A stretch of 64,000 nucleotides of DNA, taken from contig JAILKS010000074.1 of assembly GCA_024693715.1 (NCBI GenBank), forward strand, positions 1 through 64,000. The letters are read 5' to 3'. A program made the translations under genes and the position numbers. Below the pieces are notes generated by a model. It saw nothing but the letters and a program-made list of their open reading frames with translations, was not told the origin of the DNA and did not search any database. This document shows positions 52,615-62,229 of the stretch, piece by piece; within the stretch, counting starts at the first letter, position 1; every line of letters starts with the position of its first letter. The stretch is from Treponema sp. (GTDB lineage: Bacteria > Spirochaetota > Spirochaetia > Treponematales > Treponemataceae).

Positions 52615-53676
52615 ATGAAAGTTACAAAACAGAAATTCGGCTTATTAAGCGATGGAACTAAAATCAATCTTTTTACTGTAAAAAATGACAACATGTCTTT
52701 TTCATGTACAGAATATGGTTGTACTATAACAAGCATTGTACTGAATAACAAGGATGGAACTAAAACAGACGTAATTGTAGGATTTCCGACCTTTGAAGCT
52801 TTTATTAACAACCGTTCATTTTTCGGTGCTATAATCGGACGCTTCGGTAATAGAATAGGTAATGCTTCTTTTACCGTTGACGGTGTTAAATATAAAACAG
52901 ATGCAAACGAAGGAAAAAATACACTTCACAGCGGATTTAATGGCTTTGATAAGATGATATGGAAGCCAAAGGTAATTAAATCAAAGCATTATTGCGGTGT
53001 AAAATTTACAAGAACATCTCCTGACGGTGAACAGGGCTTTCCTGGAAATGTAAATTTCGAAATTAATTATCTTCTTGATAATAAAAATAATCTGACATGT
53101 TATTATACTGCAGTTACAGATAAGGAAACTCCTGTGAACATTACGAATCATGCTTTTTTTAATCTTGCAGGAACCGGCAGTGTAGAAAACCATGTTTTGC
53201 AGATGAACAGTGCTTACACTCTTGATATTGATAAGGGACTTATTCCGACTGGTAAGTTTTTACCGGTAGAAGGAACAGCTTTTGATTTTAATAAACCTAA
53301 GGCAATCGGTAAGGGCATTAAGGAAACTGGTGTCGGTTATGATCACTGCTATGTTACGGAAATGTATAATCCTGAAAATCCTCAGTGCGCTATGCCGTTA
53401 ACCTGTGATGATTTAGTTGAATTTGCAACTGTAACAGAACCTGTCAGCGGTCATGAAATGAGTGTATATACTAACATGGAAGGATGTCAGTTCTTTACCG
53501 CTAATTTCTTTAATGGAATTAAATTAAAGAACGGTGTTCCATATCCGAATCATGGAGCATTTTGTCTTGAAACACAGGCCTTCCCGGATACTCCAAATAA
53601 AAAAGAATTTCCGTCCTGCAATTTGAAGCCTGGACAGAAGATGAAGGCAAAAACAGTTTATTCATTTAAAATATAA
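52615..53676 (+). CDS. galM: Aldose 1-epimerase (galactose mutarotase)
   Basis: 353 residues. GRFGNRIGNASFTVDGVKY, NTLHSGFNGFDKMIWK, VNITNHAFFNLAGTG and GAFCLETQAFPDTPN are the family motifs; the two His and the Glu of GAFCLETQ form the active site. It interconverts alpha and beta sugar anomers. No signal peptide, so cytoplasmic. It follows the flagellar genes by 13 bases and may be read from them, although it is functionally unrelated. Confidence 0.94.
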   Translation: MKVTKQKFGLLSDGTKINLFTVKNDNMSFSCTEYGCTITSIVLNNKDGTKTDVIVGFPTFEAFINNRSFFGAIIGRFGNRIGNASFTVDGVKYKTDANEGKNTLHSGFNGFDKMIWKPKVIKSKHYCGVKFTRTSPDGEQGFPGNVNFEINYLLDNKNNLTCYYTAVTDKETPVNITNHAFFNLAGTGSVENHVLQMNSAYTLDIDKGLIPTGKFLPVEGTAFDFNKPKAIGKGIKETGVGYDHCYVTEMYNPENPQCAMPLTCDDLVEFATVTEPVSGHEMSVYTNMEGCQFFTANFFNGIKLKNGVPYPNHGAFCLETQAFPDTPNKKEFPSCNLKPGQKMKAKTVYSFKI

Positions 53677-53729
53677 AATTATATAATTTCATTTTTTCTC
53701 TAAATTCAGAAAAAAAACTTAAAATTTCA

Positions 53730-53758
53730 TTGAATTATCGTTAATTCAAGGTTATTAT
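53730..53758 (+). promoter_or_regulatory. V-ATPase promoter with overlapping dyad
   Basis: TTGAAT (53730-53735) and TATTAT (53753-53758) are 17 bases apart. A perfect inverted repeat TTGAATTA-TCGT-TAATTCAA (53730-53749) covers the -35 box and spacer, the position of a repressor operator. Confidence 0.55.
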
Positions 53759-53805
53759 TAGTATTATATATTATTGTAAATAATATTTGTTAAGGGGTTA
53801 CCGCG

Positions 53806-54426
53806 ATGGATGTGCAGTTACAAGAACTAATTGATAAAATCAAAAAAGCTGGTGTAGATTCTGCAGATAAAAAAGCAGCGCAGATTGAAGCAGAAGCGGA
53901 AAAGAAAGCAGAAGAAATCATTGCCGATGCAGAAAAAAGAGCTGAAGATATTCTTAAAAAAGCAAAGGCAGAATCACAGAAATTTGAAATGGTAAGTGAG
54001 GAAGCGATAGTTCAGGCCGGAAGAAACATGCTTTTATCATTCAGAGAATCCTTGCTTGCTGAGCTTAATGTTATAGTACAGGAAAAGACTGAAAAATCAC
54101 TTTCAAAGGATGTTCTTTCTAAATTAATTCCTGATGTCGTAAAGGCGTGGTGTAAAAATACAGATGCATCTGAATTATCTGTTTTATTAAGTGAAAAGGA
54201 CTTAAAGGTTTTAACATCAAACTTCAAGACACAATTGAAAGCACAGATTTCTAAGGGACTTGAAATTAAAGCAGATAAAACTCTTTCTGCCGGTTTTAGA
54301 ATCGGTGTTAAAAATGGACAGGCCTTTTATGATTATTCTGCAGAAAGTCTTGCACAGATGTTCAGTGCTTATTTAAATCCTAAAGTATCTGAATTATTGC
54401 AGAAAGCGGCAAAGGAAGTAAAATAG
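53806..54426 (+). CDS. atpE: V-type ATPase subunit E
   Basis: 206 residues. A long N-terminal charged helix (QIEAEAEKKAEEIIADAEKR) then a globular C-terminus with FRIGVKNGQAFYDYSAESL, as in subunit E of bacterial V/A-ATPases. It forms the peripheral stalk. GGGGTTACCGCG upstream. First gene of the operon E-DUF2764-A-B-D-I-K. Confidence 0.9.
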   Translation: MDVQLQELIDKIKKAGVDSADKKAAQIEAEAEKKAEEIIADAEKRAEDILKKAKAESQKFEMVSEEAIVQAGRNMLLSFRESLLAELNVIVQEKTEKSLSKDVLSKLIPDVVKAWCKNTDASELSVLLSEKDLKVLTSNFKTQLKAQISKGLEIKADKTLSAGFRIGVKNGQAFYDYSAESLAQMFSAYLNPKVSELLQKAAKEVK

Positions 54427-54968
54427 TGGCTTATTATTATCTGGTTTCACAGTTGCCAAACATCTCTTCTTCAGACAGTAAATCGTCGTTACCTTTAAAT
54501 ACAAAGGATTTTGTCGAATTATGTTCGAGATTCGTTTCTGAAAAAGAGAAGAAAATAATAAGTAATTTAAGTTTAGTTCCGCCTAAACAGTTAAAATCAA
54601 CAGGTTCTGCTTTTTTAGATACCTGGTATGAAAAGGAAAGAAATCTTCGTTTTGCTATTGCTCAAATCCGTTCTCAGAGAATGAAGAAGGATGCGGTTAC
54701 TTTACCTCCTGGATGTACTACAGATATTATCAATGCGGCAAGAACGGCAGTAGGAATGAACAGTCCTTATTCTGCAGAACAATTTCTTTTTGATTATCGA
54801 TTGCGTCTGCTTAATGATTTACGTCCTCTGGATGCTTTTTCAATTGATGCAGTTTACGCTTATGGTATAAGACTTATGCTTATAGAAAGAATCCGTAAAT
54901 TTAATGTTGAGAATGGAACCTCGGCATATCATCAAATTTATGATTCTATACTTGGAGAAACAATATGA
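54426..54968 (+). CDS. DUF2764 protein of the V-type ATPase operon
   Basis: 180 residues from GTG 54426, which shares a base with the atpE stop. AYYYLVSQLPNISSSD and the YEKERNLRFAIAQIRSQRMK segment match the DUF2764 family found in spirochaetal and other bacterial V-ATPase operons. Position and the N-terminal YYYLV...LP pattern suggest it takes the place of subunit C, which joins rotor to ring, but no direct proof is available. Overlaps atpA by four bases. Confidence 0.8.
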   Translation: MAYYYLVSQLPNISSSDSKSSLPLNTKDFVELCSRFVSEKEKKIISNLSLVPPKQLKSTGSAFLDTWYEKERNLRFAIAQIRSQRMKKDAVTLPPGCTTDIINAARTAVGMNSPYSAEQFLFDYRLRLLNDLRPLDAFSIDAVYAYGIRLMLIERIRKFNVENGTSAYHQIYDSILGETI

Positions 54969-56734
54969 CGCTAGCAAATGCAAAGGTAGTCGGCATTAAC
55001 GGAAACATGGTAACAATCGAATTTGACGGTAATGTTTCGATGAACGAAGTTGGTTATGTTAATGTAGATGGAAAAAAATTAAAGGGTGAAGTAATCCGAA
55101 TCCGCGGTAATAAAGCACAGATGCAGATTTACGAGATGACACAGGGAATTAAAACCGGTGATGTAGTTGAACTTTCCGGTGAGCTTCTTTGTGCAGAGCT
55201 TGGACCTGGTCTTTTAGGACAGATTTTCGACGGTCTTCAGAATCCTCTGCCGCTTGTTGCAGAAAAGGCAGGATTCTTTCTTGAGAAGGGCGTTTATATT
55301 GAATCTTTGCCAAGAAAAGTTAAATGGGAATTTACTCCGATTGTAAAGCCGGGTACAAAAGTAATGCGCGGTGATGCAATCGGTACTGTACTGGAAGGTC
55401 CTTTTACTCATAAAATTCTTGTTCCTTTTGATATGTATGGTATTTATACCGTTAAGGAAATTACCAAAAAAGGAAAATACACTATAGATGAAACAATGGC
55501 TGTCCTTTCAGATGAAAAGGGAAAAAATCATAAGGTAACAATGACTTTTAAATGGCCTGTAAAACGTGCAGTTGACTGTTATGCAGAACGACTTGCACCT
55601 TCAGAGCCGATGGTAACTCAGGTCAGACTTATTGATACTTTCTATCCTGTTTCTAAGGGGGGAACTTATTGTATTCCGGGACCTTTTGGAGCTGGAAAAA
55701 CTGTACTTCAGCATACAACATCAAGAAATGCAGACGTTGATATTGTAATCATTGCGGCGTGTGGTGAACGAGCCGGTGAAGTTGTAGAAACAATTAAGGA
55801 ATTCCCTGAATTAAAGGATCCTAGAACCGGTGAAAGCTTAATGAAGCGAACTATCATTATTTGTAATACATCATCCATGCCGGTTGCATCCCGAGAAGCT
55901 TCTGTATATACATCGGTAACTCTTGCTGAATATTACCGACAGATGGGACTTCATGTACTTCTTCTTGCAGATTCAACCTCGCGATGGGCACAGGCATTGC
56001 GTGAAATGTCAGGACGTCTTGAAGAGATTCCTGGTGAAGAAGCATTCCCTGCATATCTTGAATCATATATTGCCGCTTTTTACGAACGTGCAGGTTTTGT
56101 TAAATTACGTGACGGTTCGAGTGGTTCTGTTACTATTGGTGGTACAGTATCACCTGCCGGTGGAAACTTCGAGGAACCTGTTACTCAGGCTACACTTAAA
56201 GTAGTAGGTGCATTCCATGGTTTGAGCCGTGAACGTTCTGATGCACGAAAATATCCCGCAATTGACCCTATTATTTCATGGTCAAAATACAATTCGGTAA
56301 TCAAACAGAATCTCGTAAATTATGCGCGAAAGGTTTATCTTTCGGGTGTAGAAGTTAATCAGATGATGAAGGTTATCGGTGAAGAAGGAACTACTACTTC
56401 AGATTATATTGAATATCTTAAAAGTGAATTCCTTGATGCCGTTTATATGCAACAGAACTCTTTTGATGAAGTTGACGCTGCTGTAAGTGTTGAACGTCAG
56501 AAATATACTTTTGCAAAGGTTGTCAGTATTTTAGGTTCTGATTTTGAACTTAAGGAAAAAGATGAGGCACGTAATTTCTTTAATCAGATGAGACAGAAGT
56601 TCATTGACTGGAACTATTCTCCATGGAAATCAGATAAATTTAAAAATGCTGAAAAAGACATTGACGCCCATTACAAATCAGCGGATGGTAAACTACGCGA
56701 CGATGTTAAAAAACTTCTAAAGGATGGTGAATAA
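54965..56734 (+). CDS. atpA: V-type ATPase catalytic subunit A
   Basis: 589 residues. P-loop GPFGAGKT at 239-246 (most relatives have GPFGSGKT), catalytic Glu in [10 protein letters not shown], and [20 protein letters not shown]. It hydrolyses or makes ATP in the V1 head. Note for readers: this A subunit is the counterpart of F-ATPase beta. Two bases separate it from atpB. Confidence 0.97.
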   Translation: MTLANAKVVGINGNMVTIEFDGNVSMNEVGYVNVDGKKLKGEVIRIRGNKAQMQIYEMTQGIKTGDVVELSGELLCAELGPGLLGQIFDGLQNPLPLVAEKAGFFLEKGVYIESLPRKVKWEFTPIVKPGTKVMRGDAIGTVLEGPFTHKILVPFDMYGIYTVKEITKKGKYTIDETMAVLSDEKGKNHKVTMTFKWPVKRAVDCYAERLAPSEPMVTQVRLIDTFYPVSKGGTYCIPGPFGAGKTVLQHTTSRNADVDIVIIAACGERAGEVVETIKEFPELKDPRTGESLMKRTIIICNTSSMPVASREASVYTSVTLAEYYRQMGLHVLLLADSTSRWAQALREMSGRLEEIPGEEAFPAYLESYIAAFYERAGFVKLRDGSSGSVTIGGTVSPAGGNFEEPVTQATLKVVGAFHGLSRERSDARKYPAIDPIISWSKYNSVIKQNLVNYARKVYLSGVEVNQMMKVIGEEGTTTSDYIEYLKSEFLDAVYMQQNSFDEVDAAVSVERQKYTFAKVVSILGSDFELKEKDEARNFFNQMRQKFIDWNYSPWKSDKFKNAEKDIDAHYKSADGKLRDDVKKLLKDGE

Positions 56735-56736
56735 TT

Positions 56737-58035
56737 ATGAACAAAGTTTATAGTAAAATAGAATCCATCACTGGTAGTGTTATTACAGTAAAAGCTGATA
56801 ATGTTGCTTACGGTGAACTTGCAGAAATTGATACACGTTTTGGAAAATCTCTTGCGGAAGTAAATAAAATTGATGGTAATATTGTTTCCCTGCAGGTTTT
56901 TGCCGGAGGCCGTGGTGTTTCAACAGGCGACCACATAAAATTTCTTGGTCATTCAATGCGTGTCAGTTTTTCTGATAATCTTCTTGGTAGAATATTCAAT
57001 GGATCTGCAGAACCAAGAGACAAGGGTCCTGCATTAACAGATTCGCTTGTTCCTATTGGAGGTCCTTCTGTAAATCCTTCTAAACGTATCATGGCACGAC
57101 GAATGATTCGTACCGGTATTCCAATGATTGATATGTTTAACACACTTGTTGTATCACAGAAGCTTCCTATTTTCTCTATTTCAGGTGAGCCTTATAATCA
57201 GCTTCTTGCACGAATTGCCATGCAGGCAGAGGTTGATGTAATTGTTCTTGGTGGAATGGGCTTGAAATATGATGATTATCTGTATTTCAAAAAAACACTT
57301 GAAGCAGGTGGTGCTTTAAGCAGAACTGTAATGTTCATTCATACGGCAAGTGATCCGACTGTAGAATGTCAGAAAATTCCTGATTTATCGCTTGCAGTTG
57401 CAGAACAGTTTGCCCTTAAGGGAAAGGATGTTCTTGTTCTTTTAACTGATATGACAAACTATGCTGACTCCATGAAGGAAATTGCTATTACACAGGAACA
57501 GGTTCCTTCAAATCGTGGTTATCCTGGAGATTTGTATTCTCAACTTGCAGCCCGTTATGAAAAGGCTGTTGATTTTGATAGTGCAGGTTCTGTAACAATT
57601 CTTGCAGTTACAACAATGCCTGGTGATGATGTTACTCACCCGGTTCCTGATAATACTGGATACATTACAGAAGGTCAGTACTATCTTAAAGGCGGTCGAA
57701 TTGAGCCGTTTGGTTCTCTTTCACGTCTTAAACAAAACGTTAACGGCACAACGAGAGATGACCACCGTGCATTAATGGACGGTATGATTCGTCTTTATTC
57801 AAGTTATAAAGATACCCTCGAAAAGAAATCGATGGGATTTAATATGAGTAAATGGGATGATAAACTTTTATCATATGGAGCTGAATTTGAAAGTGAGATG
57901 ATGGATCTTTCAAAAAATGTTCCGCTTGAAGAAGCACTTGATAATGGTTGGAAAATCCTTGCAGATTGTTTTGAACCTGAAGAGACAGGTTTGAAATCTT
58001 CATTGATTGAAAAATACTGGCCTAAAAAGAAATAA
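56737..58035 (+). CDS. atpB: V-type ATPase subunit B
   Basis: 432 residues. Non-catalytic V1 subunit: the P-loop position reads [11 protein letters not shown], lacking GKT, as in the family; [19 protein letters not shown] and DRHALMDG-type ends ([20 protein letters not shown]) are typical. It alternates with A in the hexamer. Confidence 0.96.
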   Translation: MNKVYSKIESITGSVITVKADNVAYGELAEIDTRFGKSLAEVNKIDGNIVSLQVFAGGRGVSTGDHIKFLGHSMRVSFSDNLLGRIFNGSAEPRDKGPALTDSLVPIGGPSVNPSKRIMARRMIRTGIPMIDMFNTLVVSQKLPIFSISGEPYNQLLARIAMQAEVDVIVLGGMGLKYDDYLYFKKTLEAGGALSRTVMFIHTASDPTVECQKIPDLSLAVAEQFALKGKDVLVLLTDMTNYADSMKEIAITQEQVPSNRGYPGDLYSQLAARYEKAVDFDSAGSVTILAVTTMPGDDVTHPVPDNTGYITEGQYYLKGGRIEPFGSLSRLKQNVNGTTRDDHRALMDGMIRLYSSYKDTLEKKSMGFNMSKWDDKLLSYGAEFESEMMDLSKNVPLEEALDNGWKILADCFEPEETGLKSSLIEKYWPKKK

Positions 58036-58071
58036 CCGGTTGTGATTAATTTTTTGTTTGGAGAATAATTA

Positions 58072-58695
58072 ATGGCAAAAATTAAGCTGACAAAGAATGA
58101 ACTCAAGGTACAAAAAGATGCGCTTAAAATGTACAGGCGTTATCTTCCTACCTTAATGTTAAAAAAACAACAGCTTCAGTCAGAAATCCGCACAATCGAT
58201 GCAAAAGCAAAGGCAGTCAGGCAGGCAAGAGTTGAACTTGAAAAAGAATTCAATGATTGGATTGCAGTATTTGGTGAACAGGATGCTTTTAAACCAGAAA
58301 TGGTAACTGTAAAAAATATAAAAAAGGGTTTTGGTAATATTGCCGGCGTTACGATTCCAGTTTATGAAGGTGCAGATTTTTCTCGTGGAGATTATGATCT
58401 TTATGAAACACCTTTATGGATTGATATGGCAGCCGACCGTATGGAAAAAGCTCTTTCTCTTGATCTGGAAGCGGAAGTTCTGGATGAACAGGTAAGACTT
58501 CTTTCAGTTGAATTAAGGACTACTACACAAAGAGTTAATCTTTTTGAAAAAATTAAGATTCCTGAAACAAAGGCTAACATCAAGAAAATTACAGTATATC
58601 TTGGAGATGAACAGGTTGCGGCTGTTGTTAGAAGTAAAATCTCTAAGAAAAAGCTTCAGGCGAAAATTGATGAAGAACAGGAGGCAGCTGAATGA
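58072..58695 (+). CDS. atpD: V-type ATPase subunit D
   Basis: 207 residues. KIKLTKNELKVQKDALKMYR begins the first helix of the central rotor coiled coil and VNLFEKIKIPETKANIKKI the second, as in subunit D. It transmits rotation between head and membrane ring. Overlaps atpI by four bases. Confidence 0.95.
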   Translation: MAKIKLTKNELKVQKDALKMYRRYLPTLMLKKQQLQSEIRTIDAKAKAVRQARVELEKEFNDWIAVFGEQDAFKPEMVTVKNIKKGFGNIAGVTIPVYEGADFSRGDYDLYETPLWIDMAADRMEKALSLDLEAEVLDEQVRLLSVELRTTTQRVNLFEKIKIPETKANIKKITVYLGDEQVAAVVRSKISKKKLQAKIDEEQEAAE

Positions 58696-60593
58696 TTTTA
58701 CCAATGAAAAAAGTCTCTATTGTTCTTTTAAATAAAGAAAGAGAAGCATCATTAAAAAAATTAAGAAAGCTTGGACTTGTACATCTTGAAACCTTAAACG
58801 GTTCGGGTGAAAAACTTGCAGCTTTTAAAGAAATCTCTAATAATTCTTTAATTTCTGAATCTATTTTGTCAGAGATAAAGCTTTCTAAATCGCAGAAAAA
58901 ACAGGATGTAAAAGAATTAAAGGATGATGAAATTGTTTCATTAACTAAAGAAATTGTTGTTCAGGCAGAACGTAAAAAACAGCTTCTTGATGTTATTACT
59001 GCCGATGTAAATGAACTTGATAGATTTGCAGGATGGGGCAATGTTTCTCTTGAAGATTTTGAATATCTTAAGGAAAGAGGAATTCAACTTAAAATGTATG
59101 AAATTCCTTCTTCTAAGTATTCATCAATAGATGAATCTATAGATACTCTTCTTGTAAATACTGGAAAAAAAGTTAATCGCTTCCTGATTATAAATGGCGG
59201 TGAAGGTCGTCCTGAAAAACTTCTTCCTGATGCATTTGAGGTATCGTTCCCTAAAGAAAGCACCTCTGTAATTGAGAATGAAGTTAGACAGGCAGAACGA
59301 GAAATTGTAAGAATTGAAGAATTTTTTGCTAAAAAAGCTGTTTATCTTCAGCAAATAAAGGATTATAAAAAGCGTCTTCTTACTGACATCGAATTTGAAA
59401 ACGTAAACAGCGGTATGGCTCATGAAAATGAAAATGAGCAGACTGACCTTGCATGGATTTCAGGCTTTGTCCCGGAAGAGGATCTTGAAACATTAAAATC
59501 GGCATGTCGTGAAAATGAATGGGCTCTTGCTTATTCTGAACCAGAAGACGAGGACCTTTCAGTTCCAACAAAATTAAAGAATAATAAATTTGTAAGTATC
59601 ATTTATCCTCTTACAGATTTTTTGGGTACAGTTCCAGGATATCATGAATATGATATTTCCGGCTGGTTCCTTCTTTTCTTCTCGATTTTCTTCGGAATGA
59701 TTTTTGGAGACGGAGGATACGGACTTATCCTGACAGCCGCATTCATCCTGATAATGTTCAAGAATCTTATTACCCGAAAAAAGAATCCTCCGCTGCTTTC
59801 ACTTGGAATAATCCTTGGAATTTCAACCATAATTTGGGGAACTGTTACCTGCACATGGTTTGGTATTCCTGCACAGCAGCTTCCTGATTTCCTTAAAAAT
59901 ATTTCTGTAAAGCCTCTTTCTAATGCATATACAGATGAGCTTACCGGATTTACAACTGATCAGAATCTTCAGATTTTCTGCTTTACGATTGCTCTCCTTC
60001 AACTTTCAATAGCTCATATAAAAGGAATGATAGCCAACAAAAAATCACTTAAGTTTTTCGGTGAGTTTGGTTCACTGCTTCAGCTTATTGGTATGTATTA
60101 CATTGTACTTAATCTTGTTGTAAGTTCAGAACATTTTGCATTGAACAAGGTTATCAATAATATTCCTATCGGATATGTTGAGCTTGGCTTTATAGCAGTT
60201 GGTTTTGTATTAAGTTTTATCTTTGCAAATTATGAAGGAAGTGTTTTAAAATCAGTTCTTGCAAGTGTCAAAGGAATTATTCCTGTAATATTAGGCGTTG
60301 TAAATGTATTCTCTGATATTGTTTCTTATATACGTTTGTGGGCTGTTGGACTTGCGGGTGCTGCAATTTCTGCAACGGTAAATACTATGGCAGGTCCTAT
60401 TCTTGGTCATGCAATATTGTTTGCTATAGGAATAATTTTACTTGTATTTGGACATGGTTTGAATATGGTACTGAATCTGCTTTCTGTGCTTGTTCATGGA
60501 GTTCGATTGAATACTTTGGAATTTTCAAGCCACCTCGGTATGTCGTGGTCTGGAATAAAATATAGTCCTTTTGCTGAAAAAGGAAATGAATAA
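58692..60593 (+). CDS. atpI: V-type ATPase membrane subunit I (a-type)
   Basis: 633 residues. A cytoplasmic N-terminal half (about 1-310) with coiled coils, then about seven membrane segments. FFGMIFGDGGYGLILTAAFI is a family hallmark and SYIRLWAVGLAGAAIS carries the essential Arg next to the proteolipid ring. It provides the ion half-channels of V0. Confidence 0.95.
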   Translation: MILPMKKVSIVLLNKEREASLKKLRKLGLVHLETLNGSGEKLAAFKEISNNSLISESILSEIKLSKSQKKQDVKELKDDEIVSLTKEIVVQAERKKQLLDVITADVNELDRFAGWGNVSLEDFEYLKERGIQLKMYEIPSSKYSSIDESIDTLLVNTGKKVNRFLIINGGEGRPEKLLPDAFEVSFPKESTSVIENEVRQAEREIVRIEEFFAKKAVYLQQIKDYKKRLLTDIEFENVNSGMAHENENEQTDLAWISGFVPEEDLETLKSACRENEWALAYSEPEDEDLSVPTKLKNNKFVSIIYPLTDFLGTVPGYHEYDISGWFLLFFSIFFGMIFGDGGYGLILTAAFILIMFKNLITRKKNPPLLSLGIILGISTIIWGTVTCTWFGIPAQQLPDFLKNISVKPLSNAYTDELTGFTTDQNLQIFCFTIALLQLSIAHIKGMIANKKSLKFFGEFGSLLQLIGMYYIVLNLVVSSEHFALNKVINNIPIGYVELGFIAVGFVLSFIFANYEGSVLKSVLASVKGIIPVILGVVNVFSDIVSYIRLWAVGLAGAAISATVNTMAGPILGHAILFAIGIILLVFGHGLNMVLNLLSVLVHGVRLNTLEFSSHLGMSWSGIKYSPFAEKGNE

Positions 60594-60601
60594 GGATTTA
60601 A

Positions 60602-60616
60602 GTTTGCATTGCAAAC
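60602..60616 (+). other. Hairpin between atpI and atpK
   Basis: GTTTGC-ATT-GCAAAC, a perfect six-base stem directly before the atpK ribosome binding site AAGGAG (60620-60625). It may protect or mark the atpK part of the mRNA, whose protein is needed in many copies. Confidence 0.5.
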
Positions 60617-60632
60617 AAAAAGGAGTATAAAT

Positions 60633-61058
60633 ATGAATTTTGGAATGTTAGGTGCTGCAATTTGTATGGGTATTGCTGCTATTGGATCTGCAATTGGAAT
60701 TGGAATTGCCGGACAGGGTGCTATTGGTGCCTGGAAACGTTGTTATATAAACAATAAACCGGCTCCATTCATTCTTCTTGTTTTTGCTGGTGCTCCTCTT
60801 ACACAGACACTTTATGGTTTTCTTCTTACAAAAAGGATGATAGAATCGGCAGTTACTAACGGATGGCAGCTGATTGGTCTTGGTATTGGTTCTGGTATTG
60901 CAATGTGTCTTTCTGCTATTGCACAGGGAAAAGCTGGTGCCGCTGCTTCTGATGCTCAGGGTGAAACAGGAAAAGGTTTTGCTCAGTATATTATGGTTGT
61001 AGGTCTTTGTGAAACTGTAGCTTTGTTTGCTATGGCTTTCTCATTTGGTTTCTGTTAA
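60633..61058 (+). CDS. atpK: V-type ATPase proteolipid subunit K
   Basis: 141 residues from ATG 60633 (AAGGAG upstream; an in-frame ATG at 60609 overlaps this site and the hairpin). Four membrane helices in two repeats. The ion-binding Glu is E127 in GLCETVALF. T57, Q58 and Y61 (PLTQTLYGF) and Q98 (IAQGKAG) line up with the Na+ ligands T64, Q65, Y68 and Q110 of Enterococcus hirae NtpK; E127 corresponds to E139. This suggests Na+ rather than H+ transport. Last gene of the operon. Confidence 0.93.
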   Translation: MNFGMLGAAICMGIAAIGSAIGIGIAGQGAIGAWKRCYINNKPAPFILLVFAGAPLTQTLYGFLLTKRMIESAVTNGWQLIGLGIGSGIAMCLSAIAQGKAGAAASDAQGETGKGFAQYIMVVGLCETVALFAMAFSFGFC

Positions 61059-61084
61059 TACTTTTACAGATTCTTTTAATAAAG

Positions 61085-61125
61085 CTGATATGTTTGATTT
61101 TTATTGAACATGTCAGTTTTTTTTT
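61085..61125 (+). terminator. Rho-independent terminator of the V-ATPase operon
   Basis: CTGATATGTT (61085-61094) pairs with AACATGTCAG (61107-61116), ten pairs with one G-T wobble, followed by nine T residues (61117-61125). Confidence 0.85.
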
Positions 61126-61136
61126 AAATTTTAGTG

Positions 61137-61142
61137 TATAAT
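61137..61142 (+). promoter_or_regulatory. -10 box of ispG, probably leaderless
   Basis: TATAAT at 61137-61142 is seven bases before the ATG at 61150, where transcription would start. No clear -35 box at 16-18 bases and no Shine-Dalgarno. The ATG at 61141 overlaps the box, so it is unlikely to be transcribed. Confidence 0.5.
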
Positions 61143-61149
61143 GATTAAT

Positions 61150-62229
61150 ATGACTAAAGAAGTTTTTCTTGGTGGACGTGGTAAAACTAAAAGGATTTCT
61201 ATTGGTGGAGGCGCACCTGTTTCTTTACAGACAATGTGGAAACAGCCAATTGACAATCTTGATGATAAAAAACTTAATGAGATTGTAAATACTATTGATG
61301 GATTGTCTGAGTTAGGCTGCGACATCATAAGATTTGCCGTACCTGATGTTCAAAGTGCTGAAAGTTTATGTAAAATTGCAGCAAATACCTCCATGCCACT
61401 TGTAGCAGATATTCATTTTGATTATAAACTGGCACTTGAGTGTCTTAAAGGAAATGTTGCAGCTATAAGGATTAATCCTGGAAATATCGGTTCAGAAGAA
61501 AATATAAAGACTGTTATTGAAGCATGTCGTGATAATGGTGCTGCAATCAGAATTGGAATTAATTCCGGAAGCTTACCGAAAGATTTACAGGAGCAGATTT
61601 CAAAAGGAGAAATAAGCCGGGCAGAAGGATTATGTGAAACAGCTGTCAGGGAAGCAGAAATCTTTGATAAATATAATTTTAATCAGTATGTTGTAAGCAT
61701 GAAGTCTTCTGATGTTAACGAAACTATACAATGTAACAGATTTTATTCACAAAAATATAATAATCCCCTTCATCTTGGAGTTACAGAAGCAGGTCCGTTA
61801 ATCGGAGGTATAGTAAAATCTTCCATCGCTTTTTCAACTTTATTAAATGAAAATATCGGTGATACTATCAGAGTCAGTCTTTCATCCTCTGTAGAAAATG
61901 AAGTAATTGCCGGCCTTAATATTTTACGTGAATGCGGAAAAAGAAAGGGTGGTGTAAGAATAATCAGTTGTCCTCGTTGCGGCAGGCTTGGATTTGATGT
62001 GCATGGCTTTATGCAGCGATGGGAAAATCGTCTTTTGTGCATGGATAAAGATATTACTGTGGCAGTTATGGGATGTGTTGTTAATGGTCCAGGGGAAGGT
62101 AAGCATGCAGATCTTGGAATTGCCGGAACTGATAAAAAAGCAATTATTTTTAAAAAAGGAAAAATAATTCAAACAATTGATGCAAAAGATGCCGATAAAG
62201 TATTTGAGAAGGAACTTAAATCTTTATGA
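61150..62229 (+). CDS. ispG: 4-hydroxy-3-methylbut-2-enyl diphosphate synthase IspG
   Basis: 359 residues from ATG 61150; an ATG at 61141 is in frame but lies within the -10 box. ISIGGGAPVSLQTMWKQPID, AIRINPGNIGS, SCPRCGRLGFDV and VAVMGCVVNGPGE are IspG (GcpE) motifs; the Cys in the last two bind the [4Fe-4S] cluster. It carries out the sixth dedicated step of the non-mevalonate isoprenoid pathway. The start region directly overlaps or adjoins the promoter, so the mRNA probably lacks a leader. Overlaps the following gene by four bases. Confidence 0.93.
   Translation: MTKEVFLGGRGKTKRISIGGGAPVSLQTMWKQPIDNLDDKKLNEIVNTIDGLSELGCDIIRFAVPDVQSAESLCKIAANTSMPLVADIHFDYKLALECLKGNVAAIRINPGNIGSEENIKTVIEACRDNGAAIRIGINSGSLPKDLQEQISKGEISRAEGLCETAVREAEIFDKYNFNQYVVSMKSSDVNETIQCNRFYSQKYNNPLHLGVTEAGPLIGGIVKSSIAFSTLLNENIGDTIRVSLSSSVENEVIAGLNILRECGKRKGGVRIISCPRCGRLGFDVHGFMQRWENRLLCMDKDITVAVMGCVVNGPGEGKHADLGIAGTDKKAIIFKKGKIIQTIDAKDADKVFEKELKSL

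Noticed and set aside
60609..60632. Earlier start for atpK
   Set aside because: It falls in the hairpin and the ribosome binding site; the family begins near NFGMLG.
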